DNA of 64,000 nt from Lentilactobacillus farraginis DSM 18382 = JCM 14108 (GCF_000583655.1 NZ_BAKI01000009.1:1-64000); one strand, 5' to 3'; positions 15,978-25,730 are shown, counted from the first letter of the stretch. A program made the numbers and translations. The notes: a model not told the origin generated them from the sequence alone.

Positions 15978-17292
15978 ACCGGGTAAGAAAAGCCTTGATG
16001 AAATCAATCAAAGCGTTGAAGTTCCCAGCGTTTATGAAACCTCTTTCTTGCAAAAGTTTTTAGCCTATAGTGGTCCCGGAGCCCTGGTTGCGGTTGGTTA
16101 TATGGATCCGGGTAACTGGCTGACGTCGTTATCCGGTGGCGGCCAGTACCGTTATAAACTGCTATCGGTATTATTGTTATCAATTTTAGTCGCGGTGTTT
16201 ATGCAGACACTGGCAATTAAGCTGGGAGTTGTGACTAGACAAGATTTAGCCCAGGCAATTGCGGTAAAGGTGCCGAAAATAGTTCGTTATAGTTTGTGGC
16301 TGATTAACGAAGTTGCGATGATGGCCACAGATATGACAGGGGTTGTCGGAACAGCGATTGCCTTGAAACTGTTATTTGGACTGCCATTGATTTATGGTAT
16401 TTTACTGACAATCTTGGATGTCCTAATGGTCTTGCTGTTTTTGCGATTTGGCATTCGGCGGATTGAGTTTATTGTATTGGCGGCGATTATGACAGTTGGG
16501 GTTATTTTTGGGATTGAAGTTTTTCGGGCACACCCGGTATTTGCCAGTATTTTAAATGGCCTTATCCCAAATTCACAACTTTTAATGAATCATCGCGAGC
16601 TGGTCTTAAGCCTTGGAATTGTTGGTGCGACAATTATGCCCCATAACGTTTATCTGCATTCGTCGTTGGCGCAAAGCCGCCGTTACGATTATCATAATCC
16701 CAAACAGGTTAACGAAGCGCTAAGATTTGCCAAATGGGATTCCAACGTTCATTTGGGAGCTGCTTTTTTAATTAATGCGTTGCTGCTGATTCTGGGCGGG
16801 TCGCTGTTTTTTAATAAGGGTAATCAATTAACCGCCTTTCGAGATGTCTATGAAGGCCTTAAGAATTCGGCGATTGTCGGGACGTTGGCCAGTCCGCTGA
16901 TGAGTACCCTGTTTGCGTTTGCATTACTTATTACAGGGTTGATTTCATCGATTACCAGTACCTTGGCGGGCCAAATTGTGATGGAAGGTTATTTAAATAT
17001 TCGGCTGCCACTTTGGGAACGTCGACTGTTAACCCGGTTTGTAACACTGATTCCGATTTTAATAATCGGATTTATCGTTGGGTTTAATGAGCAAACGTTT
17101 GAAGCAATGATTGTGTTTGCGCAAATTGCTTTATCAATTGCACTGCCGTTTACGCTGTATCCAATGGTTGCTTTGACCAGCAGTCGAAAATTAATGGGCC
17201 GCCATGTTAATTCAACCGGGACGATGATCTTGGGATATGGTTTAACGACTATCATTACTATTTTGAACGTTGTGTTCATGATTAATATTTAA
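15970..17292 (+). CDS. mntH: Nramp family Mn2+/Fe2+ transporter MntH
   Basis: A proton-coupled importer of divalent Mn and Fe, 440 residues with about 11 helices. The metal-binding motif DPGNW is in helix 1 (after GYMDPG) and the second signature MPHNVYLHS in helix 6; both are intact. The start is ATG 15970, behind GAAGGGAAG, within the hemH end (8-base overlap). Co-translation with ferrochelatase suggests shared use of iron. The next gene, a flavin reductase, follows 37 bases on without a terminator. Confidence 0.95.
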   Translation: MNEPGKKSLDEINQSVEVPSVYETSFLQKFLAYSGPGALVAVGYMDPGNWLTSLSGGGQYRYKLLSVLLLSILVAVFMQTLAIKLGVVTRQDLAQAIAVKVPKIVRYSLWLINEVAMMATDMTGVVGTAIALKLLFGLPLIYGILLTILDVLMVLLFLRFGIRRIEFIVLAAIMTVGVIFGIEVFRAHPVFASILNGLIPNSQLLMNHRELVLSLGIVGATIMPHNVYLHSSLAQSRRYDYHNPKQVNEALRFAKWDSNVHLGAAFLINALLLILGGSLFFNKGNQLTAFRDVYEGLKNSAIVGTLASPLMSTLFAFALLITGLISSITSTLAGQIVMEGYLNIRLPLWERRLLTRFVTLIPILIIGFIVGFNEQTFEAMIVFAQIALSIALPFTLYPMVALTSSRKLMGRHVNSTGTMILGYGLTTIITILNVVFMINI

Positions 17293-17329
17293 TGAAGTAA
17301 AAATTTTGATGTAATGGGGGAAACTGTTT

Positions 17330-18091
17330 TTGAAAATCTTGGGTATTTTAGGTGCCCACCGTCGAGACGGAATTACTGCAAAAATGCTGGCAACAGTTTT
17401 GGCTGGAGTTGAGGCGCCTAATCAAACAGAATTGATTTATTTGGAAGACTATTCATTTAAACCTGATCAAATCGATCAAAAAGATCCGGTCTTGGACGAG
17501 TTGGAACAAAAGCTGCTGAAAAGTGATGTTTGGGTATTGGCAGCCCCAACTTATTGGGGTGGCTTGGCCGGTAAAATGAAGGATTTTTTTGACTGCATGC
17601 GTGAACGCCTGGTTCGAATTGATCACTTGGGTGGCACACACCCTGACCGGTTCAAGGATAAGCATTATTTAAGCATAACGGATTGTTACACCGGTACGTT
17701 TGAAAATTGGGTAACCGGGGTTACGGATCAGAGCTTTCGTGCAATTGACAAAGTGATGTCGGCAGCCGGCGTTATTAAAGTACACGAATTAGTACTGACA
17801 AATACTTATGGCATGACAGAACTGCCGGCAGCTAAAAAACAGCTTTGTCTTAAATGGGGCAAGCGCTTAAATATAGTTAAGAAACGAGATGATAGTACCG
17901 TGAAAAGATATATTGAATTATTTTTTATGATCGCACTAATGGCATTGCTTACGATGGGGATTCAATTCGGCTTTCATTTGGTTCCCCGGGGTGGATTTTG
18001 GCTGAGTTACGGCTCTTTTGTCTTAATTTTTTATGTTTTGTTGGCATCAATTCTGCACTTTTTCACGGTGGTTAAACATCGACGTCGATAG
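17330..18091 (+). CDS. NAD(P)H-dependent FMN reductase with C-terminal membrane helices
   Basis: Residues 1 to about 185 are a flavodoxin-like fold: GILGAHRRDGITAKML (phosphate loop), APTYWGGLAGKMKDFFDC (FMN contact, as in WrbA/ArsH-type reductases) and LSITDCYTG. Residues about 195-253 add two hydrophobic helices (FFMIALMALLTMGIQFGF; FVLIFYVLLASILHFF) and a basic tail, so the enzyme is probably anchored with its active site in the cytoplasm. Start TTG 17330, behind GGGGGAAA. Third gene of the hemH-mntH operon; a role in reducing iron for the transporter or ferrochelatase is an inference. Confidence 0.8.
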   Translation: MKILGILGAHRRDGITAKMLATVLAGVEAPNQTELIYLEDYSFKPDQIDQKDPVLDELEQKLLKSDVWVLAAPTYWGGLAGKMKDFFDCMRERLVRIDHLGGTHPDRFKDKHYLSITDCYTGTFENWVTGVTDQSFRAIDKVMSAAGVIKVHELVLTNTYGMTELPAAKKQLCLKWGKRLNIVKKRDDSTVKRYIELFFMIALMALLTMGIQFGFHLVPRGGFWLSYGSFVLIFYVLLASILHFFTVVKHRRR

Positions 18092-18248
18092 ACCAGAATT
18101 TATGATTATTTAAATCTGATTTTCAATCGATGCAGTTCGGTGCCTTGTAAGGTGAAGTAAGCGGCTTATATATGGGAAGTCGGCTTAAAATAAGGTATGA
18201 TGCTGATAACGATAGGTAATTAGCGTTAAATGACGAGGAGGGGTTCCC

Positions 18249-19178
18249 TTGAAAAATGTTTATTTTGATCATGATGGTAACGTGGATGACCTGGTGTCGT
18301 TACTGTTACTGCTTCAAATGCCCGATGTACGCTTGACGGGTGTCGGCGTTATTGATGCGGATGGCTATATTGAACCGGCTGTCGATGCTTCCCGAAAAAT
18401 AATTGCCAAGTTCGGCCACGGTAATCCGGTTCGGGTAGCCGCGTCAAATTCACGAGCTGTTCATCAGTTTCCAAAGGAATGGCGGTTGAGTTCGTTTTCG
18501 TTTGATGCGTTTCCAATTCTAAATGAACATCAACCTGAGTTGGCACCGATTGCCAAACAGCCGGCCCACTTGGACATGGTTGATAAAATTAATCGGGAAA
18601 CCGGGAAAACAACGTTGGTGATGACCGGGCCGTTAACAGATTTGGCTCGGGCCTTGGCGGTTGACCCCGACATTACGGACAAGATTGATCAGCTCTATTG
18701 GATGGGCGGCACAATGCGAACCCGGGGGAATGTTTTGGAGCCCAAACACGATGGCAGCGCTGAATGGAACGCCTACTGGGACCCATTCGCTGTTAAGACC
18801 GTCTGGGATTCCGATATTAAAATTCAAATGGTTGGCTTGGAGAGTACCAATCAGGTGCCGTTAAATGCTGATATCCAACAGCACTGGGCCGACCTGCGTC
18901 GTTACCCGATGATGGATTTGATTGGCCAGGGTTATGCATTGGTCTCTTCGTATGAAGCCAACTCTACTTATTATCTGTGGGATGTTTTGACGACTGTTGC
19001 CAGTCAATATCCGGAAGTGGTTACGACTAAGGACACCAAGGGCGATGTTGTGGTTAATGGTCCCAGTGCCGGCAAAACTTATGAGACGGCAACCGGCCGG
19101 CCGATTGAGTTGGTTACAGCTGTAAAGGCGCCAAAGTTCTTTGATAAACTTGATGCCTTATTAACACAGGAAGTGTGA
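18249..19178 (+). CDS. Inosine-uridine preferring nucleoside hydrolase
   Basis: Hydrolyses ribonucleosides to base and ribose in the cytosol. The family's Ca2+-binding N-terminal motif is present as DHDGNVDDLVSLLLL (residues 7-21; usually DxDxxxDD), followed by VAASNSRAVHQFPKEW, TLVMTGPLTDLARAL and MGGTMRTRGNVLEP; a C-terminal DVLTTVASQYP carries the last metal-site Asp. 309 residues is typical. Start TTG 18249, behind GAGGAGGGG. It overlaps or abuts the next flavoenzyme gene, so they probably form an operon. Confidence 0.92.
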   Translation: MKNVYFDHDGNVDDLVSLLLLLQMPDVRLTGVGVIDADGYIEPAVDASRKIIAKFGHGNPVRVAASNSRAVHQFPKEWRLSSFSFDAFPILNEHQPELAPIAKQPAHLDMVDKINRETGKTTLVMTGPLTDLARALAVDPDITDKIDQLYWMGGTMRTRGNVLEPKHDGSAEWNAYWDPFAVKTVWDSDIKIQMVGLESTNQVPLNADIQQHWADLRRYPMMDLIGQGYALVSSYEANSTYYLWDVLTTVASQYPEVVTTKDTKGDVVVNGPSAGKTYETATGRPIELVTAVKAPKFFDKLDALLTQEV

Positions 19179-19183
19179 TTGCG

Positions 19184-20379
19184 ATGAGTTATTTGCAGGT
19201 TTCAAAGTCATTGACACTGCCATGTGGTGTTACCGTTAAAAATAGGTTTGTTAAAACGGCGTTAAGTGAAACGATGGCAACTGACCAACACCGTTCAGAC
19301 GCGCGATATGAAAAATTATACCGTCAGTGGGCAATGGGTGGCGCCGGAATCGTTATTACGGGAAATGTTATGGTTGATCGAGCGGCCATCGCCGAGCCGG
19401 GCAACGTTGTGGTTGATGATGAACGTGAATTGCCGGAGCTTCAGCGATGGGCGCAAAATGGTACTCTAAATCAAACACAGTTATGGCTGCAATTGAATCA
19501 TCCCGGCCGACAATCACCCAAACAGTTTTCGGCTCGGCCGGTTGGCCCCAGCGCTGTGCCGATTACCGGTGTCAATCACCGGGCGTTTAATCCGCCACGG
19601 GCATTAACGATTGACGAGATAAAAGAATTAGTCACGAAGTTTGTTAGAAGTGCCGTTATTGCACAAAAAGCAGGCTTTACCGGTGTTCAGCTGCATGGGG
19701 CATTTGGTTATTTGATTAATCAATTTTTATCGAAAAAACCAACCGGCGGACTGATGAATATGGTGGTTCTCTTGAGAATCGGATGCGGTTTTTGATTGAA
19801 GTTTATCAAGGGATTCGCGAAGCGTGTGGTAAAGCATTTCCGATTAGTTTAAAACTGAGCTTGACTGATATTGATCTGGCGGGATTCACCGAAAAGACAT
19901 TAACGAGGGTTGCCAAACGGATGGCCGATCTGGGGATTGATATGATTGAAATTGCTGGAGATGATTACGAAAATTCGCAAATCGGTTTTTCCGGTCATGC
20001 CCACCTGATTAATCGGCTGGTTGACGTTCCGATTGCTCTGAGCGGTGGTTTTCGGCACATTTCTGCAATGGAAGAAGCTTTGGGTAGGCAGGATGCAGAC
20101 CTGATCGGAATTTGCACGCCGATGGCTGTCATGCCGGATATGCCAAACCGTATTTTAAATTCGACTTACCGTCCCGTAAAGCTGCCATTGTCAACGGGGA
20201 GTTCTAAGTTGGACGATAAGTTAAAGACTCTGATTATGACCAGTTATTGTGAGGAGCAGGTTCACCGGCTCGCTGAAGGAAAACCGCCGAAAATCTATCG
20301 CAATGCTTGGCGGTCGGTATTGGCCGAAGCCCGCCTGCATGGTCTCAATGGGTTGAAACCACGGCGGGCACAATCGTAA
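19184..20379 (+). pseudogene. NADH:flavin oxidoreductase (Old Yellow Enzyme family), frameshifted
   Basis: An FMN-dependent ene-reductase-type TIM barrel. The first frame contains LPCGVTVKNRFVKTALSE, WLQLNHPGRQSPK (active-site His and neighbours) and GVQLHGAFGYLINQFLSK; the second SLKLSLTDIDLAGF and LSGGFR (phosphate binding). One A is missing from the six-A run at 19733-19738: with seven, the conserved KTNRRTDEYGGSLENRMRF is read and the protein is 398 residues, normal for the family. Start ATG 19184, behind GGAAGTG, just after the nucleoside hydrolase stop. The break may be a homopolymer error. Confidence 0.85.
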
Positions 20380-20384
20380 GTGGA

Positions 20385-21074
20385 TTATTTGGCTTGCAGG
20401 TCTCTAAAAATGGCCTGCATGCGGATTTCAATGTCATTGAGTTCTTTAGCATAATGTTTTAAATTGGCAGAATGCTGCTGAACCTTTTTCGGGTCGGCGT
20501 CGGTCTTGTAGCTGAGTTGATGTTCCAAGCTGGCCCACATATCCATGCCGATAGTCCGAAATTGAATTTCCACGGGGACGTCAAAGACACCCTTTGACTG
20601 AAAAACAGGAACGGAAACCACTAAGTGCAAACTTCGGTAACCACTTTCCTTGGGATTCTCGATATAGTCTTTTCGTTTCAAAACCGTTACATCCGACTGC
20701 TCGGAGAGGGCCTTTTCAACGGTATAAATATCATCGATGTAGTTGGTGACAACTCGGATGCCGGCGATATCGAAAATGTGGTCGCGCACATTTTCGGTTG
20801 TGAGTGCGAGCCCTTTTCGCTTTAACTTTCCGAATAAACTATTGGCTGATTTTAACCGTTCCTCCATATGGTGAATTGGATTATGATCATAATCCGTTGA
20901 GTACTCATCATCCAGATTTTCCAGTTTAGTGCCGATTTCGTTGGCGGCAGAGTGGGAGAGCTGGTAAATATTAATCAGCTCTTTAATATCTGGTATTCGG
21001 TTTTGAAGATTAGATTGTGTTAGTTGCTCTTCGATTTGTTTGACGTTCATAAAATTACTGCGTTCAAGAATCAT
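20385..21074 (-). CDS. Small alarmone synthetase, (p)ppGpp synthetase
   Basis: Transfers pyrophosphate from ATP to GDP/GTP to make (p)ppGpp. The 229-residue protein has only the RelA/SpoT synthetase domain, without the hydrolase or TGS/ACT domains. Motifs: RDHIFDIAGIRVV, KDYIENPKESGYRSLHLVV (substrate and Mg binding) and PVEIQFRTIGMDMWASLEHQ (catalytic Glu and His), with a C-terminal helix. It belongs to the RelP/RelQ group; I cannot decide which. Start ATG 21074, after GAGGTGA. It converges on the OYE gene with 5 bases between the stops. Confidence 0.9.
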   Translation of the reverse strand: MILERSNFMNVKQIEEQLTQSNLQNRIPDIKELINIYQLSHSAANEIGTKLENLDDEYSTDYDHNPIHHMEERLKSANSLFGKLKRKGLALTTENVRDHIFDIAGIRVVTNYIDDIYTVEKALSEQSDVTVLKRKDYIENPKESGYRSLHLVVSVPVFQSKGVFDVPVEIQFRTIGMDMWASLEHQLSYKTDADPKKVQQHSANLKHYAKELNDIEIRMQAIFRDLQAK

Positions 21075-21127
21075 GTGATCACCTCATTGAATGATATTGA
21101 TTGGTGCTACTTAACTATGTAGACGAA

Positions 21128-21156
21128 GGGTCGGATTGAAAAAACCGACTCTTTTT
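21128..21156 (+). terminator. Small hairpin with T-run
   Basis: GGGTCGG...CCGACTC with a 10-base loop, followed by TTTTT on the plus strand. It lies between two minus-strand genes, so its direction is odd; it may simply fold in the transcript of the reductase gene at 21167-22084. Confidence 0.4.
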
Positions 21157-21166
21157 AAATTTATAC

Positions 21167-22084
21167 TTAAAAACTCTTAAACAGTTGATCAATTTGATTG
21201 AATTCGGCATCGCTCAGCTGCACAGTCAATGCTTTGGCGTTGCTGTGAACCTGGTCTGCTAAACGGGCTCCAGGAATTACGACACTAATGTCTGGGTCTT
21301 TAATATACCAAGCCAAGATTGTCTGGGCAATGGTTGCCTGATGCGCAACTGCAATTTCTTTAACCTGTTCCAAGGCATTCATAATGGTTGCGTATTGTTT
21401 GGCAGAGAATTGCTGGAATTTATTACCATCAGCCGGTGTATACTTACCGGTTAACAGGCCGGATGCTAATGGGAAGTAAGGCACAAATGAAATCTGGTGT
21501 TCTTTAAGATATGGAAATTCGGCCTTTTCGGCTTCTCGATGAACCAGGCTGTAATTATCCTCAACAATATCGACTTGCTCAGCCGCGTTGGCTTCTTTGA
21601 TTTGGTCTAATGAGAAGTTGGAAACGCCAATTGCCTTGATTTTGCCGGCCTTTTTTTCATCAGCTAAAGCTTGAACAGCTTCAGCTTTGGGTGTTTGATC
21701 GTCTGGAAAGTGAATATAGAAGATATCGATATAGTCAGTTTGAAGGCGTTCAAGGGCATCATCAACTGCCCTTTTCAAAAACTTGGGATCGTTATTGGGT
21801 TTTAAATTATTATTTGGATCTTGCGCAGCTTTGGTTGCAATAACAAATTTTGAACGATCGTAATCTTGAGTGACGTTGCCAATAATTTCTTCTGATTTCC
21901 CCAAACCATACATAAAAGCAGTGTCCAAAAGTGAAATACCGTCGTTTAAAGCGGCTTTAATAACCGCGACGCCATCTTCATCTTTTAAACCGTCGAATAG
22001 ATTATGGCCGCCGACTTTATTGGTTCCCAAGCCGAGTGGGGTAGTCGTAACGTTACTTTTACCTATTTTGATTTTTTGAGCCAT
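21167..22084 (-). CDS. Aldo/keto reductase
   Basis: A 305-residue NADPH-dependent oxidoreductase of the AKR TIM-barrel family, subgroup of YdhF/Tas or AKR11/13-like proteins. Seen are PLGLGTNKVGG, LLDTAFMYGLGKSEE (catalytic Asp and Tyr), ATKAAQD (Lys), YIHFPDD (His), GVSNFSLDQ and the NADP-binding VVIPGARLADQVHSNAKAL. Start ATG 22084, after AGGAGG. Intact, unlike the other reductase at 13631-14472. Substrate unknown. Confidence 0.92.
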   Translation of the reverse strand: MAQKIKIGKSNVTTTPLGLGTNKVGGHNLFDGLKDEDGVAVIKAALNDGISLLDTAFMYGLGKSEEIIGNVTQDYDRSKFVIATKAAQDPNNNLKPNNDPKFLKRAVDDALERLQTDYIDIFYIHFPDDQTPKAEAVQALADEKKAGKIKAIGVSNFSLDQIKEANAAEQVDIVEDNYSLVHREAEKAEFPYLKEHQISFVPYFPLASGLLTGKYTPADGNKFQQFSAKQYATIMNALEQVKEIAVAHQATIAQTILAWYIKDPDISVVIPGARLADQVHSNAKALTVQLSDAEFNQIDQLFKSF

Positions 22085-22121
22085 GTTGGTTCCTCCTATT
22101 TACTTTGAATCGTGAAAAATA

Positions 22122-22153
22122 AGGAGACTTGGCAGTTTTACTGCCAGTCTCCT
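22122..22153 (-). terminator. Terminator of the dps gene
   Basis: AGGAGACTTGGCAG / CTGCCAGTCTCCT stem; on the minus strand it is followed by TTATTTTT, 40 bases after the dps stop. Confidence 0.75.
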
Positions 22154-22194
22154 AAATTGTAATTCAATTTTAACATAATGGCCAAAGTTATTAA

Positions 22195-22688
22195 CTAACG
22201 ATTGACGTTATTAATCATCATAGGGCCCTTTCCCAAATATGCGTTTATCATCCAAATATTTTTATCAATAGCTTCTTTAAAACCATTTAACATATCCTGG
22301 GTTGGAAAATCCTTTTCATCGTCCGTAATTTCAATTCCTTTTTGGTATTGATTACGCAGGTATTTGAATTGATCGACCAGCCGCTGCATAAAATCACGCA
22401 TTGTGAGTTGGTCCCAAGTGATTTTTTCGTCCGGTAGGCCGGTATGATCGATAAACTCATGGGTGGTGGCGTAAGGCGAACCGTTAATGGCAATTAATCG
22501 TTCGGCAACGTTGTCCAGCTGATCGGCTAATTGGTCATGATAATCATCCATTAGCGGGTGCAGTCTAAAGAAGTTTTCGCCGCGCATATACCAATGGGTT
22601 TGTTGGATATTTGTTTGGAGTTGACTGAGTCTGCGACCAACTGATTGAGCTGTTCACGGGTCTTTGGAAAATCGTACTTATCTGCCAT
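22195..22688 (-). pseudogene. dps: Dps family DNA-protecting ferritin-like protein, frameshifted
   Basis: Forms a 12-subunit shell that oxidises Fe2+ and protects DNA in starvation and oxidative stress. From ATG 22688 (behind AGGAGGGA) the first frame reads MADKYDFPKTREQLNQLVAD and runs out of frame near 22596-22601. The second frame then gives the ferroxidase region MRGENFFRLHPLMDDYHDQL and the typical NVAERLIAINGSPYATTHEF. One added base near GGGTTT joins them through THWYMRG, giving 164 residues, the usual Dps length. The break may be an assembly indel. Confidence 0.85.
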
Positions 22689-22815
22689 AAGATAATCCCT
22701 CCTATAATCAAATCAATCATTAACTTGCTTACAGCCATAGTTTATCTATAATATTGGCCGGTTTGCAAGCAAAATGATTGTCGATTTTGAGTGCTGGAGA
22801 GATTAACCGTGTTTA

Positions 22816-24141
22816 TTATTGCGCAGCGTGTTCCGGATCTTGGTCTTCGGTTGGCTGCCCGGTAGGTTCGTTCAAAGCGGAATGCTTGGAAGTTTCCAGC
22901 ATGCGGACATAGACCAGTAAACTGACAAATGCGGCCGCTGAAACATAATAGAAGAACCAGCTTTCATGGCCGATGTTTTTCAACCATAGGGCGACGTATT
23001 CCACGGTACCACCAAAGATGGCAACCGTCAGGCCGTAAGGAAAACCAACGCCAAGTGCCCGAATTTCTGTTGGGAAGAGTTCAGCCTTCACAACGGCGTT
23101 GATGGAGGTATAACCGCTAACGATTAATAGTCCGGCCATCATTAGTAGAAAGGCACTGAATTCACTATCAAAATATTGCAGTCCCAAGAAAATCGGGATG
23201 GTCAGCAGGGTGCCGCCGATACCAAACCAATAAAGAAGCGGTTTGCGACCGATTTTATCAGAAATATGACCAAAAAGTGGTTGGAGACCCATGAAGATTA
23301 AAAGTGCCAAAAAGTTAATCAAAGTAACGGATTTAGCGGGTAAGCCCAACGTATTAATCATGTATTTCTGCATATAAGTGGTGTAGGTGTAAAAGGCGAT
23401 GGTACCGCCAAAGGTCAGGCCCATAACCGTTAAAACCTGGCCGGGATACTTAGCTAGCTGATGCAGCGTTCCCCGACCGGTGTTGGCCTTTTCAGCGTGT
23501 TTGAACTGGTTAGTTTCGTCCATGGATAATCGCAGATAAAGCACGATCACAGCTCCTATAGCGCCAATTCCAAACGGGATTCGCCAGCCAAAACTTCTAA
23601 TCTGTGCGTCTGTAAGCACGGCTTGAAGCCCGATTTGAATGATTAGGGCCAATAATTGACCGCTAATCAAGGTGACGTATTGAAAGGAGGCGTAGTAACC
23701 CCGCCGATTGGACGTGGCCATTTCTGATAGGTAGGTGGCAGAGATACCATATTCACCACCAAGTGACAGTCCTTGAACCATTCGGATGACTACTAATAAT
23801 ATCGGTGAAAAAATACCGATTGTCGTATAGGTTGGAATAAGCGCGATCAGTAGGGATCCACCAGCCATAATACTGACGGAAAGTGTCAGGGCAGCCCGGC
23901 GACCGTGTTGATCGGCATATTTACCCATAATAAAACTACCGAATGGCCGCATCAGAAAGCCGACCGCAAAGACCGCGGCAGTACTCAATAATTCGACGGT
24001 CTGATTACCATCAGGGAAGAATGAGGCAGCAAAATAAATGGCGAAAGACGCGTAGATGTACCAGTCAAACCATTCGACCATGTTACCAAGCGAACCCTTA
24101 ATAATATTGCTTGTGATTCGTTTTTGACTTAAAGTTTGCAT
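22816..24141 (-). CDS. MFS transporter, metabolite:H+ symporter (MHS) family
   Basis: A 441-residue, 12-helix importer of the ProP/KgtP/ShiA branch, which takes up organic acids, betaines or proline with protons. Signatures: NMVEWFDWYIYASFA in helix 1, GKYADQHGRRAALTLS (the MFS loop 2-3 motif), RMVQGLSLGGEYG in helix 4-5 and GHISDKIGRKP in loop 8-9. I place the start at ATG 24141, 9 bases after AAGGAGG, rather than at the far upstream in-frame starts. Substrate cannot be read from sequence. The upstream 24142-24380 is AT-rich promoter sequence with no gene. Confidence 0.9.
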   Translation of the reverse strand: MQTLSQKRITSNIIKGSLGNMVEWFDWYIYASFAIYFAASFFPDGNQTVELLSTAAVFAVGFLMRPFGSFIMGKYADQHGRRAALTLSVSIMAGGSLLIALIPTYTTIGIFSPILLVVIRMVQGLSLGGEYGISATYLSEMATSNRRGYYASFQYVTLISGQLLALIIQIGLQAVLTDAQIRSFGWRIPFGIGAIGAVIVLYLRLSMDETNQFKHAEKANTGRGTLHQLAKYPGQVLTVMGLTFGGTIAFYTYTTYMQKYMINTLGLPAKSVTLINFLALLIFMGLQPLFGHISDKIGRKPLLYWFGIGGTLLTIPIFLGLQYFDSEFSAFLLMMAGLLIVSGYTSINAVVKAELFPTEIRALGVGFPYGLTVAIFGGTVEYVALWLKNIGHESWFFYYVSAAAFVSLLVYVRMLETSKHSALNEPTGQPTEDQDPEHAAQ

Positions 24142-24381
24142 AAAAACCAACCTCCTTACATGGTAATGTAACTTTAACCCTGTATTAATAGTGGTTATAA
24201 TAAGATTCCCCTTACAACTCAATTGAATTAAAAATCAAAATCAGTATATCATTTGTGAAATTCTCATTGTTTTCATATTATAATTTAATAGACCTTTGGG
24301 TGCAAACATTATTGATAATTATTTTTGGGAAGTTGATATTGAAATGATCCTGATTAGGTATAAATATGAAGAATCGTTATA

Positions 24382-24432
24382 AAAATGAGATTAAGCGCTC
24401 TCGATTTTGAGCAGACGCCTAATCTCATTTTG
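24382..24432 (-). terminator. Terminator of the marR-HAD unit
   Basis: AAAATGAGATTA / TAATCTCATTTT stem with inner CTC/GAG pairing; the minus-strand copy ends in TTTTT. It lies 70 bases beyond the HAD stop. Confidence 0.7.
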
Positions 24433-24500
24433 AATTGGTTAGTTGAATTGTTTTGAAATTCTTAAATTAAAGTTGGCTGGTGCAAGCAGATAGCCTTCGA

Positions 24501-25184
24501 CTAATTACAAATTGCCGTTAATGCGTTTAGTTTGTCAATCTGATAAGTTGGCTGAGTTTTCGTTTGATTTAAAGCGTGATGCGGGTTAAACCAAACCGAG
24601 TCTAAACCGTAGTTGGCCGCACCGAGAATGTCGGAAGTCAGTGAATCACCGATAACCAGCGCTTTCCTTCGGTCAAAGTGTTTAATTTGGTGGGCGACAA
24701 AGTCAAAAAATGCGCGCTGAGGTTTTTGATAACCGATATTTTCCGAGATGAACATCTGGTTGAAATATTTAGCGATGCCGGCTTCGTGAACCCGCTTTTC
24801 CTGGGTCTTGGCAATCCCGTTTGTTACGATATACAGTTCATGATTTTGACTGAGGGCCATTAACAATTGTTTTGCACCGGGAATTGGATCATGACCCTCA
24901 GCTAAATATTGCCGGTAGGTTTTTTCAATGGCCGCGCCGTTAATGTCCTCGCCAAAGTGGCGAAACAGGAGCGTAAATCGGCTGTTTAGCAGGTCACTTC
25001 TGGTAAGATTGCCCTTTTCGTATCGCTGCCAGAGAATGGTGTTTAATTGATGGTAATAGTTGGCGATAGCTGGGGTTAACGGCTTATTGAGATGTTGAAA
25101 CAGCTTTTTTAAAGCTCGCTTTTCAGATGATTGAAAATCCAAAATTGTATCGTCGATGTCAAACAATAGGGTAGCGTAAGACAA
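24501..25184 (-). CDS. HAD family hydrolase, YjjG-type nucleotidase
   Basis: A 227-residue phosphatase. Motif I DIDDT (residues 9-13, nucleophile and acid/base Asp), motif II TNG (VTNGIAKTQ), motif III Lys in QKPQRAFF and motif IV GDSLTSDI are all present. The cap and length fit the YjjG/YfnB group, which dephosphorylates pyrimidine and other nucleoside monophosphates as house-cleaning. Start TTG 25184, where the ribosome site GGAGTGAG overlaps the stop of the MarR gene; the two are co-transcribed. Confidence 0.88.
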   Translation of the reverse strand: MSYATLLFDIDDTILDFQSSEKRALKKLFQHLNKPLTPAIANYYHQLNTILWQRYEKGNLTRSDLLNSRFTLLFRHFGEDINGAAIEKTYRQYLAEGHDPIPGAKQLLMALSQNHELYIVTNGIAKTQEKRVHEAGIAKYFNQMFISENIGYQKPQRAFFDFVAHQIKHFDRRKALVIGDSLTSDILGAANYGLDSVWFNPHHALNQTKTQPTYQIDKLNALTAICN

Positions 25185-25190
25185 TGTGGC

Positions 25191-25618
25191 TCACTCCAAA
25201 CTTTCATTAATGATTGATGAAACAACCTTTTCAATTGCCGGAATTAATGGGCTGTCTGGTTTAATGCCGGTTTCGCTGAATCGACTCTCCCACCACTGTT
25301 TACGAATATTTTTGATTACGGGGACAATTTTTTGGCCGGATGTCGTCAGGTTTAAAATGATTGACTTGCCAACGCCGGCTGTTTTGGTTAGATAGCCAGA
25401 TCCTGCATTTTCTTTATTTCCCGAGTAGCCAGACCTTTATCGATCACCAGTGATTTAGCAACCTGATTTTGATTGATATATTGATTGTCGTCAATAGTCA
25501 GTAAAATACAGGCAGCGGTCGGGTTCAAGTGATGCTTTTTAAATAACTCGCCGGTGTCTTTATAATATTGGCGATGGAGAATGGAAATATCCTGTGCGAG
25601 GTAACCGATATCTTTCAA
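25191..25618 (-). pseudogene. MarR family transcriptional regulator, frameshifted
   Basis: A winged-helix regulator diverging from alsS-alsD. The first frame gives IGYLAQDISILHRQYYKDT and the HTH region NQNQVAKSLVIDKGLATREIKKMQD; the remainder GYLTKTAGVGKSIILNLTTSGQKIV (the wing) and a C-terminal dimer helix lie in the next frame. One missing base near 25398-25402 explains it; adding it gives 142 residues, normal for MarR. Start TTG 25618. Its position facing alsS suggests control of acetoin synthesis and of itself, in place of the usual LysR-type AlsR. The indel may be an assembly error. Confidence 0.8.
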
Positions 25619-25630
25619 TGTGTTTATCCC

Positions 25631-25730
25631 TTCAAATTCAAATTAATCTGTTCAAATTCAAACTTTAGCATTTTTTAGTTGACAATTCAACATAAGGACA
25701 TTAACCTTTGAAAGTAAGTTGAATTGTCAA
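25631..25730. promoter_or_regulatory. Divergent marR/alsS control region with repeats
   Basis: TTCAAATTCAAA occurs at 25631-25642 and 25651-25662, 20 bases apart. TTGACAATTCAAC (25679-25691) is inverted as GTTGAATTGTCAA at 25718-25730. MarR proteins bind such inverted repeats; the left half also contains a -35-like TTGACA for alsS. Which element is the operator is not decided by sequence. Confidence 0.55.

Noticed and set aside
25631-25662. TTCAAATTCAAA repeats as a CRISPR array
   Set aside because: Only two units, short and in a promoter gap.
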